Assembly: GCA_016840305.1 (NCBI GenBank)
Contig: JAEOSP010000330.1
Location: forward strand, 1-8,098
Direction: 5' to 3'
Source: Candidatus Hodarchaeota archaeon
Lineage (GTDB): Archaea > Asgardarchaeota > Heimdallarchaeia > Hodarchaeales > Hodarchaeaceae
DNA length: 8,098 nucleotides
Below are positions 1 to 6,498 of this stretch, one piece after another; positions within the stretch are counted from its first letter, which is position 1, and every line of letters begins with the position of its first letter. The translations under genes and the position numbers were made by a program. The notes below the pieces were generated by a model. It did no database searches and had not been told where the DNA came from. It saw nothing but the letters and a program-made list of their open reading frames with translations.

Positions 1-1186
1 TAGGAAAACCTAAATCTTTCGCTATTTCTAGGAATGGAAGCACCATTTGGGCAATAGATTTATATGCATCTTGTCCTTCACCCAGAAGTATCATTTTATC
101 AACAGTGACGTTCTTGAAAACTTCAGGAAGCATTTCAATGGCTTTCATTTGAATATATTTCTCATCTGCTTGACTTAGAGCTTTAGCTTGCTCTAAAATA
201 CCTTTGGCTATAGCAATTTGAGTTTGGCTAATTTTAGCAGATTCACCTTCAGCTTCTGCAAGTAATTGATCTTTTCTTGCCTCAGCTTCTTGACGAATAC
301 GCTCCGCTTCGACACCAACGGTTTGGGTAATTTCTTGATACTTTTCTGCTTCCGCGTTAATCTGCTTTTGTTTCCTTTCGGTTTCTGCTTGAATGACTGT
401 ACGTTGTTGCTCTAATTGAGCAACTTGAATCTCTCGTTCCTTAGATTTTCTTTCAATAGCAAGTTTAACATTCTGATCTTCCTCTCCTGTTTTTTTTCGG
501 ACTTCAAGATTTCGAAGTTGTACTTGTTGTTCCATTTCAGCTTGTCGTAATTGAGCTGTTTGTGCTTCCTCTATCTTTTTAACTGCTTCGAGATTTTGTT
601 TCAAGCGTTCGTCTAAAACTTCAACATCCCTAATCTCAATTGACTCGATGGTAATTCCCCAGTCACCTGCTAAATGATGCAATTCTGTGGTGACATTCTT
701 TATTATCTCCATACGATTACGAATAATCTGTTCAATTTTCATATTTGCACAAGTAGTTCTAATAATTGCCTCTGTTGCATTTTTAATGGCTTTTTCAACA
801 TAATCAGAACGATTTGGGTTCCAACTAACCTTCGAATAAGAAATTTCAGGATTAGTCACTCTCCAATATACAAATGCTGTTAGAGCAACGTCTTGATATT
901 CATAAGATACCACTTTTTCTCTTGCTTCTAATAGTGTTTGTTGAACTGTGGTCGGGATAACTACCACTTCATCAAAAAGAGGCCAAAGAATTACAGTCCC
1001 TCCTGTTCCTGCATGTTTCACTTTTCCACGTCGGAAGTGAATCACATATTCATTTGTTTTATATTTGCGATAGCGTGAGACAAAAAAGATTACGAATAGA
1101 AAAATTATTACAAATATAAGTACAATCCCTAACCAGAGATTATCTAGTAATGTATTCCCAGTTTGTAAGAAGAATTGATTTAGCAA
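1..1186 (-). CDS. SPFH/flotillin-family membrane protein, C-terminus cut by window edge
   Basis: I read this by translating the reverse strand; the frame stays open from 1186 to the window edge (about 395 residues). Residues 17-36 form one hydrophobic segment (LWLGIVLIF...FFV) followed by a basic RYRKYK stretch, which predicts a membrane anchor with the rest in the cytoplasm. An SPFH/Band 7 domain follows at about residues 45-190, and then a long Ala/Glu/Gln/Arg-rich coiled coil at about 195-345 (for example EAEARKDQLLAEAEGE), the usual flotillin layout. Members of the family oligomerise on membranes and organise microdomains. The start is TTG: an in-frame stop lies three codons upstream and a GGTGA site sits 6 bases before it. 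The next in-frame candidate, a GTG, lies beyond the membrane segment. It lies 28 bases downstream of the NfeD-like gene, almost certainly in the same transcript. The family call is firm; the exact cellular role is not visible. Confidence 0.9.
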   Translation of the reverse strand, partial: MLNQFFLQTGNTLLDNLWLGIVLIFVIIFLFVIFFVSRYRKYKTNEYVIHFRRGKVKHAGTGGTVILWPLFDEVVVIPTTVQQTLLEAREKVVSYEYQDVALTAFVYWRVTNPEISYSKVSWNPNRSDYVEKAIKNATEAIIRTTCANMKIEQIIRNRMEIIKNVTTELHHLAGDWGITIESIEIRDVEVLDERLKQNLEAVKKIEEAQTAQLRQAEMEQQVQLRNLEVRKKTGEEDQNVKLAIERKSKEREIQVAQLEQQRTVIQAETERKQKQINAEAEKYQEITQTVGVEAERIRQEAEARKDQLLAEAEGESAKISQTQIAIAKGILEQAKALSQADEKYIQMKAIEMLPEVFKNVTVDKMILLGEGQDAYKSIAQMVLPFLEIAKDLGFP

Positions 1187-1192
1187 ATGTTT

Positions 1193-1197
1193 TCACC
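1193..1197 (-). promoter_or_regulatory. Shine-Dalgarno site GGTGA for the SPFH gene
   Basis: On the minus strand GGTGA stands 6 bases before the TTG at 1186-1184. It matches the anti-Shine-Dalgarno end of 16S rRNA and decides in favour of the unusual TTG start. It lies between the stop of the upstream NfeD-like gene (1215) and this start. Confidence 0.7.
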
Positions 1198-1214
1198 CAT
1201 CAATTTTTGGTATT

Positions 1215-1958
1215 TTAATCCCATTTTAATGACCCTTCAGGGATTTTTTTGGTTTGTTTTTCTGTTGAAGGCCATTCATCAATAATTAACGAATTTTTTT
1301 CCACTTCAACAACGTAAGCGATCATTTCTTTTGCAATCGCGCCTGATTTTGTTCTAGCTGAAATTTTTATCGGTCCTTGAACCGAACTGGTCTGAATTAG
1401 CACTAACCCACCTTCAGTGTCGACAGTAGTGAGAGTTGTTACTTCATCATCAACTTTTATTGATTCTAATGGTGAATCATACATCTCTGAAACAGCAATC
1501 TTTGACCAAACTTTAGAAATCATATAAGTTGTTCCAAAAGGGATGGTTATAATGAAGATTAAAAGAAGGAGGATGTTAATGTCGGAATCTATTAAAATTA
1601 CCCCTGCACCACCGAAAGAAATCATAAAGGATCCTAAGAGTAACATTAATGGTGCAGGAGTATCACCCGCGAAACCGTGATCGATATCTTTATCTAGCCC
1701 GATATGAATATCTTTGTCCATACTAACCTCTATTCCAGTATCAATATCGGTATCAAGGTCGATATCCCCAATATCATGATCGATTGAAATATCATGATCA
1801 AAATCATGGTCAAAATCAGCATCATGGTCAAAGAGATGACCTCCTTGAAGAAATAATGTCAAGAAGAATATTATTAAGCCTGAAATAAGACTTCCGAAGC
1901 AAATTTGCTTCAAAATAAGTAATAATAAATCAACATCAACTAAGGCCATACTACTCAT
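1215..1958 (-). CDS. NfeD-like membrane protein with Asp/His-rich loop
   Basis: The protein has 247 residues. It contains a hydrophobic segment at about 11-37, an Asp/His-rich loop at 41-94, two further hydrophobic segments at about 101-122 and 126-148, and a soluble beta-rich C-terminal region at about 155-222 (for example VDDEVTTLTTVDTEGGLVLIQ). That last region fits the OB-fold of NfeD/YuaF-type proteins. Such proteins are regularly encoded next to SPFH/flotillin proteins and are thought to work with them in membrane organisation. The same pairing is seen here, with the flotillin-like gene 28 bases downstream. I chose ATG 1958; a second ATG three codons later (1949) is possible. No Shine-Dalgarno site precedes it, but a TATA-like box lies about 24 bases upstream, so the message may be leaderless. 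The NfeD call rests on architecture, the C-terminal pattern and context; no single catalytic motif is available. Confidence 0.78.
   Translation of the reverse strand: MSSMALVDVDLLLLILKQICFGSLISGLIIFFLTLFLQGGHLFDHDADFDHDFDHDISIDHDIGDIDLDTDIDTGIEVSMDKDIHIGLDKDIDHGFAGDTPAPLMLLLGSFMISFGGAGVILIDSDINILLLLIFIITIPFGTTYMISKVWSKIAVSEMYDSPLESIKVDDEVTTLTTVDTEGGLVLIQTSSVQGPIKISARTKSGAIAKEMIAYVVEVEKNSLIIDEWPSTEKQTKKIPEGSLKWD
1677..1838 (-). repeat. Asp/His-alternating low-complexity segment within the NfeD-like gene
   Basis: This stretch encodes residues 41-94. It holds 19 Asp and 7 His in 54 residues, with Asp at nearly every second position from 44 to 73 (units such as DHDADFDHD and GDIDLDTDID). At DNA level the repeat is degenerate: ATCATGGTCAAA occurs twice on the plus strand near 1803-1832, while other units differ at synonymous positions. 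It lies between the first and second hydrophobic segments, so it forms one loop or a small beta-structured domain on one side of the membrane. Metal or proton binding is an inference from composition only. Confidence 0.8.
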
Positions 1959-1978
1959 GTAACAAATCGCATCGTACC

Positions 1979-1985
1979 TTTTATA
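1979..1985 (-). promoter_or_regulatory. TATA-like box for the nfeD-SPFH transcript
   Basis: Read on the minus strand the sequence is AAAATTATAAAAGG, with TATAAAA centred about 24 bases before the ATG at 1958. That is close to the spacing between an archaeal TATA box and its transcription start, so transcription would begin at or within a few bases of the start codon. No convincing bacterial -35 element is visible upstream. Confidence 0.45.
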
Positions 1986-2265
1986 ATTTTAGTAAGCAGA
2001 ACTCGTATTACTAGATGTGAAGATGAAAATCTATTATTTGATATTTCGAACTCCTTAGTATACACAAATCAATTTTTTGCTGCTATTCGTATCCTTTTCC
2101 GCCATCTAAAGCAGTTTTAAATGCGTAAACTATACTTTTCAGGAATTTTAAGATGGAAATTAAGAATCAGGAATAGAGTGTTAAAAATATAATATTTTGG
2201 TAGAATATATAAGAATATTGTCGGATTCAAGAAATAATCGGAAAGTAGAAGAGATTAGGAATTTC

Positions 2266-2286
2266 ACCCATATTCATCATATGGGT
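2266..2286. repeat. Perfect 7-bp inverted repeat (ACCCATA / TATGGGT)
   Basis: The arms are 2266-2272 and 2280-2286, with a 7-base spacer. It is followed by a short A/T-rich stretch rather than a clean T-run, so it is a weak terminator candidate; a protein-binding dyad is equally possible. It lies about 55 bases upstream of the larger dyad at the presumed MCC promoter. Confidence 0.5.
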
Positions 2287-2319
2287 TTATTATAGAAATA
2301 GTTCTTTTTGCCTAGCCTT

Positions 2320-2346
2320 TTTAAAGGAACGCAGAAATCCTTTAAA
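2320..2346. promoter_or_regulatory. Inverted repeat, candidate operator of the MCC cluster
   Basis: TTTAAAGGA (2320-2328) and TCCTTTAAA (2338-2346) form a perfect 9-bp inverted repeat with a 9-base spacer, so the arm centres lie 18 bp apart. The right arm overlaps the TATA-like box at 2341-2348, so a dimeric regulator bound here would compete with TBP. No regulator gene is seen in the window. Confidence 0.45.
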
Positions 2347-2348
2347 TA
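2341..2348 (+). promoter_or_regulatory. TATA-like box TTTAAATA upstream of the MCC genes
   Basis: TTTAAATA matches the archaeal TATA consensus exactly and is preceded by a purine-rich GCAGAAA that could serve as BRE. It would place the transcription start near 2370 and leave a leader of about 130 bases before the biotin carboxylase, which is long for an archaeon. Confidence 0.4.
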
Positions 2349-2448
2349 CAATAAGATAATATGATATTAAGCTTAAAACAAGTCGTTATTATTATCGTAT
2401 TTATTCTCTTAGAATCTTGAGGATATTTCCAATAATACTTCACTACAC

Positions 2449-2456
2449 TTAATATC
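2449..2456 (+). promoter_or_regulatory. Alternative, weaker TATA-like element upstream of the biotin carboxylase
   Basis: TTAATATC would place the transcription start near 2478 and give a leader of about 24 bases to the ATG at 2502. It fits the archaeal consensus less well than 2341-2348, but its short leader is more typical. The two could be alternative promoters. Confidence 0.25.
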
Positions 2457-2501
2457 ATTTGCTTTCAATTTCTGGCGATAGAAAACATTAATGTGATCCA
2501 T

Positions 2502-4199
2502 ATGTTTAAACGGATTCTCATTGCAAACAGAGGAGAAATTGCCTCTCGAATTATTGCTACCGCTCAAGAAATGGGCATAGAAACAGTAGCTATTTATTCA
2601 GAAGTCGATGAAGACTCTGTTCATGTACATGCTGCAGATTTTTCATATCCATTAGGGAATCCTATTCCTGCCGAAAGTTATTTGAATATGGACAAGATAA
2701 TTAAAATCGCCTTAGAAAGCAAATCAGAAGCAATACATCCTGGTTATGGATTCTTATCAGAAAATGCAGAATTTGCCCGTAGTGTACAGGAAGCTGGATT
2801 GATCTGGATAGGTCCCAGTCCTGAAGTAATTCATGCCGTTGGTGATAAAATTCAGGCCAAGAAGACAATGAGGGAAGCAAATATTCCCGTTATACCAGGT
2901 TATCATGGTGGTTCAAAGAATAAGAAGATTTTGAAACAAAAAGCAAGTGAAATAGGTTATCCTCTACTTATAAAGGCAACCGCTGGCGGTGGGGGACGGG
3001 GAATGCGTATTGTCAACTCTGAACATGAGTTTACAGCTGCCTATGAGAGTGCAAGTCGTGAAGCAAAGAGTGCATTTGCCAATGGAGATGTATTTCTTGA
3101 GAAATACTTTACCCATATTCGACACATTGAGTTTCAGATATTAGGAGATTATTTTGGTAATATAATCCATTTAAATGAAAGAGAATGCTCAATTCAGAGA
3201 AGACATCAGAAAATTATTGAAGAAACACCCTCAACTGCTCTCACAGATGAGTTGAGGAAAAAAATGGGTGAGGTTGCTATTGCTGCTGCTCGGGCGGTAA
3301 ATTATGTTAATGCGGGTTCAGTGGAATTTGTACTTGACAGAGAAGGCAATTTCTTTTTCTTAGAGATAAATGCGAGGCTACAGGTAGAGCATGCCATTAC
3401 AGAAGCAACAACAGGTATAGATCTTGTTCGATCGCAGATAAAGATTGCAGCCGGACAGGAATTAGAAAAACATCAAGAGGATGTTATTGGAAGGGGTCAT
3501 TCGTTAGAATTTAGAATTTATGCAGAAAATCCTGAAAATAAATTTTTACCATCATCAGGGAAAATTAGACAAGTTCAAGTTCCTGTGGGCGTCAACATTC
3601 GGAATGATATGGGAATTGCTTCGACTGGTGGTGAAGTTTCAACTTATTATGACCCAATGATTGCGAAACTAATAGTACACTCAGAGACCCGGGAAGAAGC
3701 TATTCAGAAAATGAAGTGGGCTTTAAGGAATTACACGGCTTTAGGTATTCCAACAAATATCAACTTTTTACGAGAAGTCTTGGATCATCCAGATTTTATT
3801 TCTGGTAATACTCATACCGATTTTGTAGCAGAACATTTCCACAAATGGAAAATTGATCGTAAAGAGACTCCTTTTCAAGTGTTGTTAGCTGCTGCACTCT
3901 TCGAAGTAATGGAACCATTTATGGGAACAAATGATCAAATCGAACCGAGTTCGATTCTAAATGGTTTTGATCCTAACTCACCATGGAAAAAATTAGGTAC
4001 TTGGGGACGAGAAAGTCTTGATGTTCTCTCTGATCGTGTTACGGGTACTTTAGGGAAGGGAAAAGCAGCATTCAAACGGATTATTCCCATTAAAGGGGAT
4101 GATATAAAATCCTCTTTCATTCGCGATTCAGATCCCTATTCTCCATGGAAGAAGGTAGGAGCATGGGAACATCGTGAAAAGAAGAATCGAAAATTCTAA
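2502..4199 (+). CDS. Biotin carboxylase subunit of 3-methylcrotonyl-CoA carboxylase (split alpha subunit)
   Basis: This ATP-dependent subunit carboxylates protein-bound biotin with bicarbonate. It has 565 residues from ATG 2502, chosen because MFKRILIANRGEIA is the standard family N-terminus; a GTG three codons upstream is less likely. Visible motifs are the N-terminal NRGEIA, HPGYGFLSEN, the ATP-grasp glycine loop KATAGGGGRGM (158-168), RHIEFQ, ERECSIQRRHQK, and EINARLQVEHAITE with the conserved active-site Arg at 292. The subunit domain ends near 450. A tail of about 115 residues follows and carries DPxSPWKKxGxW twice (490-501 and 544-555). In fused MCC alpha subunits such a motif leads into the BT domain, which here starts in the next gene, 19 bases on and in another frame. 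The MCC assignment comes from the downstream carboxyltransferase; the subunit alone could also be called acetyl/propionyl-CoA carboxylase. Confidence 0.92.
   Translation: MFKRILIANRGEIASRIIATAQEMGIETVAIYSEVDEDSVHVHAADFSYPLGNPIPAESYLNMDKIIKIALESKSEAIHPGYGFLSENAEFARSVQEAGLIWIGPSPEVIHAVGDKIQAKKTMREANIPVIPGYHGGSKNKKILKQKASEIGYPLLIKATAGGGGRGMRIVNSEHEFTAAYESASREAKSAFANGDVFLEKYFTHIRHIEFQILGDYFGNIIHLNERECSIQRRHQKIIEETPSTALTDELRKKMGEVAIAAARAVNYVNAGSVEFVLDREGNFFFLEINARLQVEHAITEATTGIDLVRSQIKIAAGQELEKHQEDVIGRGHSLEFRIYAENPENKFLPSSGKIRQVQVPVGVNIRNDMGIASTGGEVSTYYDPMIAKLIVHSETREEAIQKMKWALRNYTALGIPTNINFLREVLDHPDFISGNTHTDFVAEHFHKWKIDRKETPFQVLLAAALFEVMEPFMGTNDQIEPSSILNGFDPNSPWKKLGTWGRESLDVLSDRVTGTLGKGKAAFKRIIPIKGDDIKSSFIRDSDPYSPWKKVGAWEHREKKNRKF
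3969..4004 (+). repeat. DPxSPWKKxGxW motif, copy 1, in biotin carboxylase tail
   Basis: Residues 490-501 read DPNSPWKKLGTW. The second copy starts 162 bases (54 residues) downstream. The copies differ at many synonymous positions, so the duplication is old or kept by selection on the protein. Confidence 0.75.
4131..4166 (+). repeat. DPxSPWKKxGxW motif, copy 2, at the end of biotin carboxylase
   Basis: Residues 544-555 read DPYSPWKKVGAW, followed by ten further residues and the stop. By position and wording this copy corresponds to the DP-x-SPW...GW motif that opens the BT domain in single-chain MCC/PCC alpha subunits. Confidence 0.75.
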
Positions 4200-4218
4200 T
4201 CTTTCTTAGGGATTATTG

Positions 4219-4749
4219 ATGAGCGGGACGTACACTTTTGATGATGGAAAACAGCGATTTGAAGTACGTTTGCGTCGTGACGAGAATGATAATTATTTTA
4301 TTGTCATAAAAAATCAAGAAAATGATGAACAAGAAATTCAAGTATCCGCTAGAGTACTAGGGACTGGACAGTTCCAATTCACCCTTGATAACATTATTTA
4401 TAAATGTTCTGTGGCTAAAGACGGAGATCTTCGTTTTATACATCTAGATGGTGCGGATTATGAACTCCGTAGGGTGCCCGAGTTTGAAGAAGAGTTTGAA
4501 GAAACAGAAGACGAAGGAAGCCTTTCGAGTCCTATGCCAGGTCGAATTGTGAAACTTCTTGTAAAACCAGGAGAAAGTATCGAGAAGGGCCAAGATTTAT
4601 TGGTTGTAGAAGCAATGAAAATGGAAAATAAGGTTATTTCTCCTTTTAATGGAATAGTTAAGGAAATATATTTTTCTGAGGGAGATCAAATTGATGCGAA
4701 TGTACCTTTAATGGAAATTGAACAAATAGAATCTCAAGAAAATACTTAA
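4219..4749 (+). CDS. BT-domain plus biotin carboxyl carrier protein of MCC
   Basis: This mobile carrier holds biotin between the biotin carboxylase and carboxyltransferase sites. It has 176 residues from ATG 4219; a TTG directly before it (4216) would add one residue. A weak TTAGGGA site lies a few bases upstream. Residues 1-86 are beta-rich (FEVRLRRDENDNYFIVI, FTLDNIIYKCSV) and resemble the BT barrel that docks the carrier in MCC/PCC alpha subunits. An acidic linker (about 88-99, EFEEEFEETEDE) follows, then the biotinyl domain at about 100-170 with SPMPGRI and the biotinylation motif VVEAMKMEN. The acceptor is Lys134. The gene follows the biotin carboxylase by 19 bases in another frame, so the two subunits should be made together. 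A biotin protein ligase is needed but is not encoded here. Confidence 0.93.
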   Translation: MSGTYTFDDGKQRFEVRLRRDENDNYFIVIKNQENDEQEIQVSARVLGTGQFQFTLDNIIYKCSVAKDGDLRFIHLDGADYELRRVPEFEEEFEETEDEGSLSSPMPGRIVKLLVKPGESIEKGQDLLVVEAMKMENKVISPFNGIVKEIYFSEGDQIDANVPLMEIEQIESQENT

Positions 4750-4871
4750 TTTCATTTTTTCAACTACAAATCTGACTATCTTCTTTGTGTGAAAATGTAC
4801 TAGATATTCTTTAAGTGCATTTTATTCAAATGTAATTCCCAATAAGTGGTTAAAGAGTTGAGAATAAATTC
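4750..4871 (+). other. Widest gap inside the MCC cluster
   Basis: This 122-base gap begins with a T-rich stretch (4750-4760) just after the carrier stop, which could act as a partial archaeal-type terminator. TATA-like elements further on are weak, and no strong Shine-Dalgarno site precedes the next gene. The carboxyltransferase may therefore have its own weak promoter or be read through. Confidence 0.35.
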
Positions 4872-6476
4872 ATGGTAATTATAAAATCCAAAGTAGATGT
4901 GAAATCTGCTGAATTTAAAGCAAATTATTCAAAGTACCAAGAAGTCCTTAAACAATTCAAAAATATAGTAGAAACAGTGAGATCTGGAAATCCAAAAGCA
5001 ATGGAAAAACATCTCAATAGAGGGAAATTACCAGCTCGTCAGCGAATCAAGCAAGTACTAGATCCTGACACACCATTTATGGAATTAAGTTCTTTAGCCG
5101 CATTTAATATGTATGATAACCAAGTTCCTTATGCTGGAATTGTAACTGGAGTTGGAATGGTGGCAGGTAGGGAGGTTATGTTCATTGCTAATGATGCTAC
5201 AATAAAAGGGGGAACTTATCATCCTATGACTGTGAAAAAACACTTAAGAGCTCAAGAAATTGCAGAACAGAATCACCTTCCATGTATTTATTTGGTCGAT
5301 TCTGGAGGAGCTTTTCTTCCCCTTCAAGCTGAAGTTTTCCCTGATAAAGAACATTTTGGTCGAATATTCTACAACCAAGCTCAAATGTCATCAAAAGCAA
5401 TTCCCCAAATTAGTGTTGTCATGGGATCTTGTACTGCAGGAGGAGCATATGTTCCTGCAATGTCGGATGAAGCTGTTATTGTTAAAGGTACAGGAACGAT
5501 ATTTTTGGGTGGACCGCCTTTAGTAAAAGCTGCTACAGGTGAAGAAGTTACAGCTGAAGATTTAGGAGGAGCAGATGTTCATTGTAGAATATCTGGTGTG
5601 GCAGACCACTATGCTACAAATGATGAGCATGCTCTACGCATTACTCGTAATATCGTTGAACATCTAAATCTTCCACCTAAAACGACATTAGATTTCCAAA
5701 CTCCTGAACCTCCTTTGTATGATATTGATGAGATATATGGAATTCTACCGAAAGAAGCTAGACAGGCTTACGATGTTCATGAAATTATTGCTCGTCTAGT
5801 CGATGGATCAAAATTTCATGAGTTTAAGGCTTTATATGGCTCTACACTTGTTTGTGGATTTGCCCGAATAATGGGATACCCTGTTGGTATACTAGCAAAT
5901 AATGGAGTTCTATTCTCTGAAAGTGCGTTAAAAGGAGCACATTTTATTAATCTATGTACCCAACGGAAGCTCCCCTTGATATTTTTACAGAACATTACTG
6001 GTTTTATTGTTGGTAGTGAAGCTGAGTCTGGGGGTATAGCAAAGGATGGAGCTAAACTGGTTATGGCAGTAAGCAATGCTAAAGTTCCAAAATTTACAAT
6101 AATGATTGGGGGTTCATATGGTGCAGGAAATTATGGAATGGCTGGACGAGCTTATTCTCCCCGATTTTTATTTATGTGGCCAAATGCTCGAATATCAGTA
6201 ATGGGAGGAGAACAAGCTGCAAATGTACTAGCAACAGTTAAAGAAAGTCAACTTGCATTAAAGGGAAAATCTTTACCTTCGGACGAGCGTGAAAAGATTA
6301 TGGAGCCTATTAGGGCCAAATACGAGGAAGAATCGAGTGCATATTACAGTACGGCACGATTATGGGATGATGGAATAATTGATCCAGCAGATACTCGGAT
6401 TATTCTCGCCTTGTGTATATCCGCATCCTTGAATGTACCGATCCCTGATTCTGTTTATGGTGTTTTTCGAATGTAA
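4872..6476 (+). CDS. mccB: 3-methylcrotonyl-CoA carboxylase, carboxyltransferase (beta) subunit
   Basis: It transfers CO2 from carboxybiotin to 3-methylcrotonyl-CoA to give 3-methylglutaconyl-CoA, the fourth step of leucine breakdown. The 534-residue length equals that of mature MCC beta subunits. It matches the remembered mitochondrial MCC beta sequence along its whole length: SAEFKANY near the N-terminus, [23 protein letters not shown] (DSGGA 143-147), [32 protein letters not shown] (from 183), [23 protein letters not shown], the [19 protein letters not shown] loop (from 413), [25 protein letters not shown] and the closing YGVFRM. These stretches separate MCC from propionyl- and acetyl-CoA carboxyltransferases. 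Both crotonase-fold halves are complete and no disruption is seen. Start ATG 4872 fits the family. The hydratase that uses its product lies 22 bases downstream. Confidence 0.95.
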   Translation: MVIIKSKVDVKSAEFKANYSKYQEVLKQFKNIVETVRSGNPKAMEKHLNRGKLPARQRIKQVLDPDTPFMELSSLAAFNMYDNQVPYAGIVTGVGMVAGREVMFIANDATIKGGTYHPMTVKKHLRAQEIAEQNHLPCIYLVDSGGAFLPLQAEVFPDKEHFGRIFYNQAQMSSKAIPQISVVMGSCTAGGAYVPAMSDEAVIVKGTGTIFLGGPPLVKAATGEEVTAEDLGGADVHCRISGVADHYATNDEHALRITRNIVEHLNLPPKTTLDFQTPEPPLYDIDEIYGILPKEARQAYDVHEIIARLVDGSKFHEFKALYGSTLVCGFARIMGYPVGILANNGVLFSESALKGAHFINLCTQRKLPLIFLQNITGFIVGSEAESGGIAKDGAKLVMAVSNAKVPKFTIMIGGSYGAGNYGMAGRAYSPRFLFMWPNARISVMGGEQAANVLATVKESQLALKGKSLPSDEREKIMEPIRAKYEEESSAYYSTARLWDDGIIDPADTRIILALCISASLNVPIPDSVYGVFRM

Positions 6477-6486
6477 AATACGTTTT

Positions 6487-6491
6487 GGTGA
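6487..6491 (+). promoter_or_regulatory. Shine-Dalgarno site GGTGA for the hydratase
   Basis: GGTGA lies 7 bases before ATG 6499, in the 22-base gap after the carboxyltransferase stop. It favours 6499 over the upstream in-frame ATG at 6433, which lies within the preceding gene and would add 22 residues not seen in the family. Confidence 0.7.
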
Positions 6492-6498
6492 TTCTTTC

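Larger units (their letters stand above)
1959..2501. other. Divergent intergenic region, no gene seen
   Basis: These 543 bases are very AT-rich and separate the leftward nfeD-SPFH pair from the rightward MCC genes. I see no convincing ORF, tRNA or box C/D motif. The region holds the nfeD-side TATA box, a 7-bp hairpin (2266-2286), a 9-bp inverted repeat overlapping a TTTAAATA box (2320-2348) and a second weaker TATA-like element near 2449. It must carry the promoters for both directions. Confidence 0.7.

Noticed and set aside
674..883. Short plus-strand reading frame
   Set aside because: It lies wholly inside the reverse-strand SPFH gene and its translation (rich in Cys, Asn and Phe) resembles no family.
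2184..2198. Palindrome AAAATAT-A-ATATTTT
   Set aside because: It is made only of A and T in a very AT-rich stretch, so chance symmetry is likely.
1959..2501. tRNA, box C/D RNA or riboswitch in the long intergenic region
   Set aside because: I found no cloverleaf pattern, no GTTCRA-type T loop and no paired C and D boxes on either strand.
3935..4120. Minus-strand reading frame of 61 residues in the biotin carboxylase tail
   Set aside because: It is a shadow of the tail; the plus-strand frame carries the repeated DPxSPW motif and is the real one.
4190..4222. Frameshift that broke a fused MCC alpha gene
   Set aside because: The second gene has its own ATG and a weak ribosome-binding site, and the cut falls at a domain border. 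The possibility stays open and is given as the refuting test of the split-subunit finding.
5260..5523. Plus-strand reading frame in another phase, with minus-strand ones at 5816-6076 and 6871-7101
   Set aside because: All overlap well-conserved carboxyltransferase or hydratase sequence and have no start signals of their own.
4872..6476. Propionyl-CoA or acetyl-CoA carboxyltransferase
   Set aside because: Stretches such as [43 protein letters not shown] and the YGVFRM end are MCC beta signatures, and a LiuC-type hydratase follows.
6433..6498. In-frame upstream extension of the hydratase
   Set aside because: It overlaps the end of the carboxyltransferase, adds 22 residues unlike the family, and the GGTGA site fits ATG 6499.
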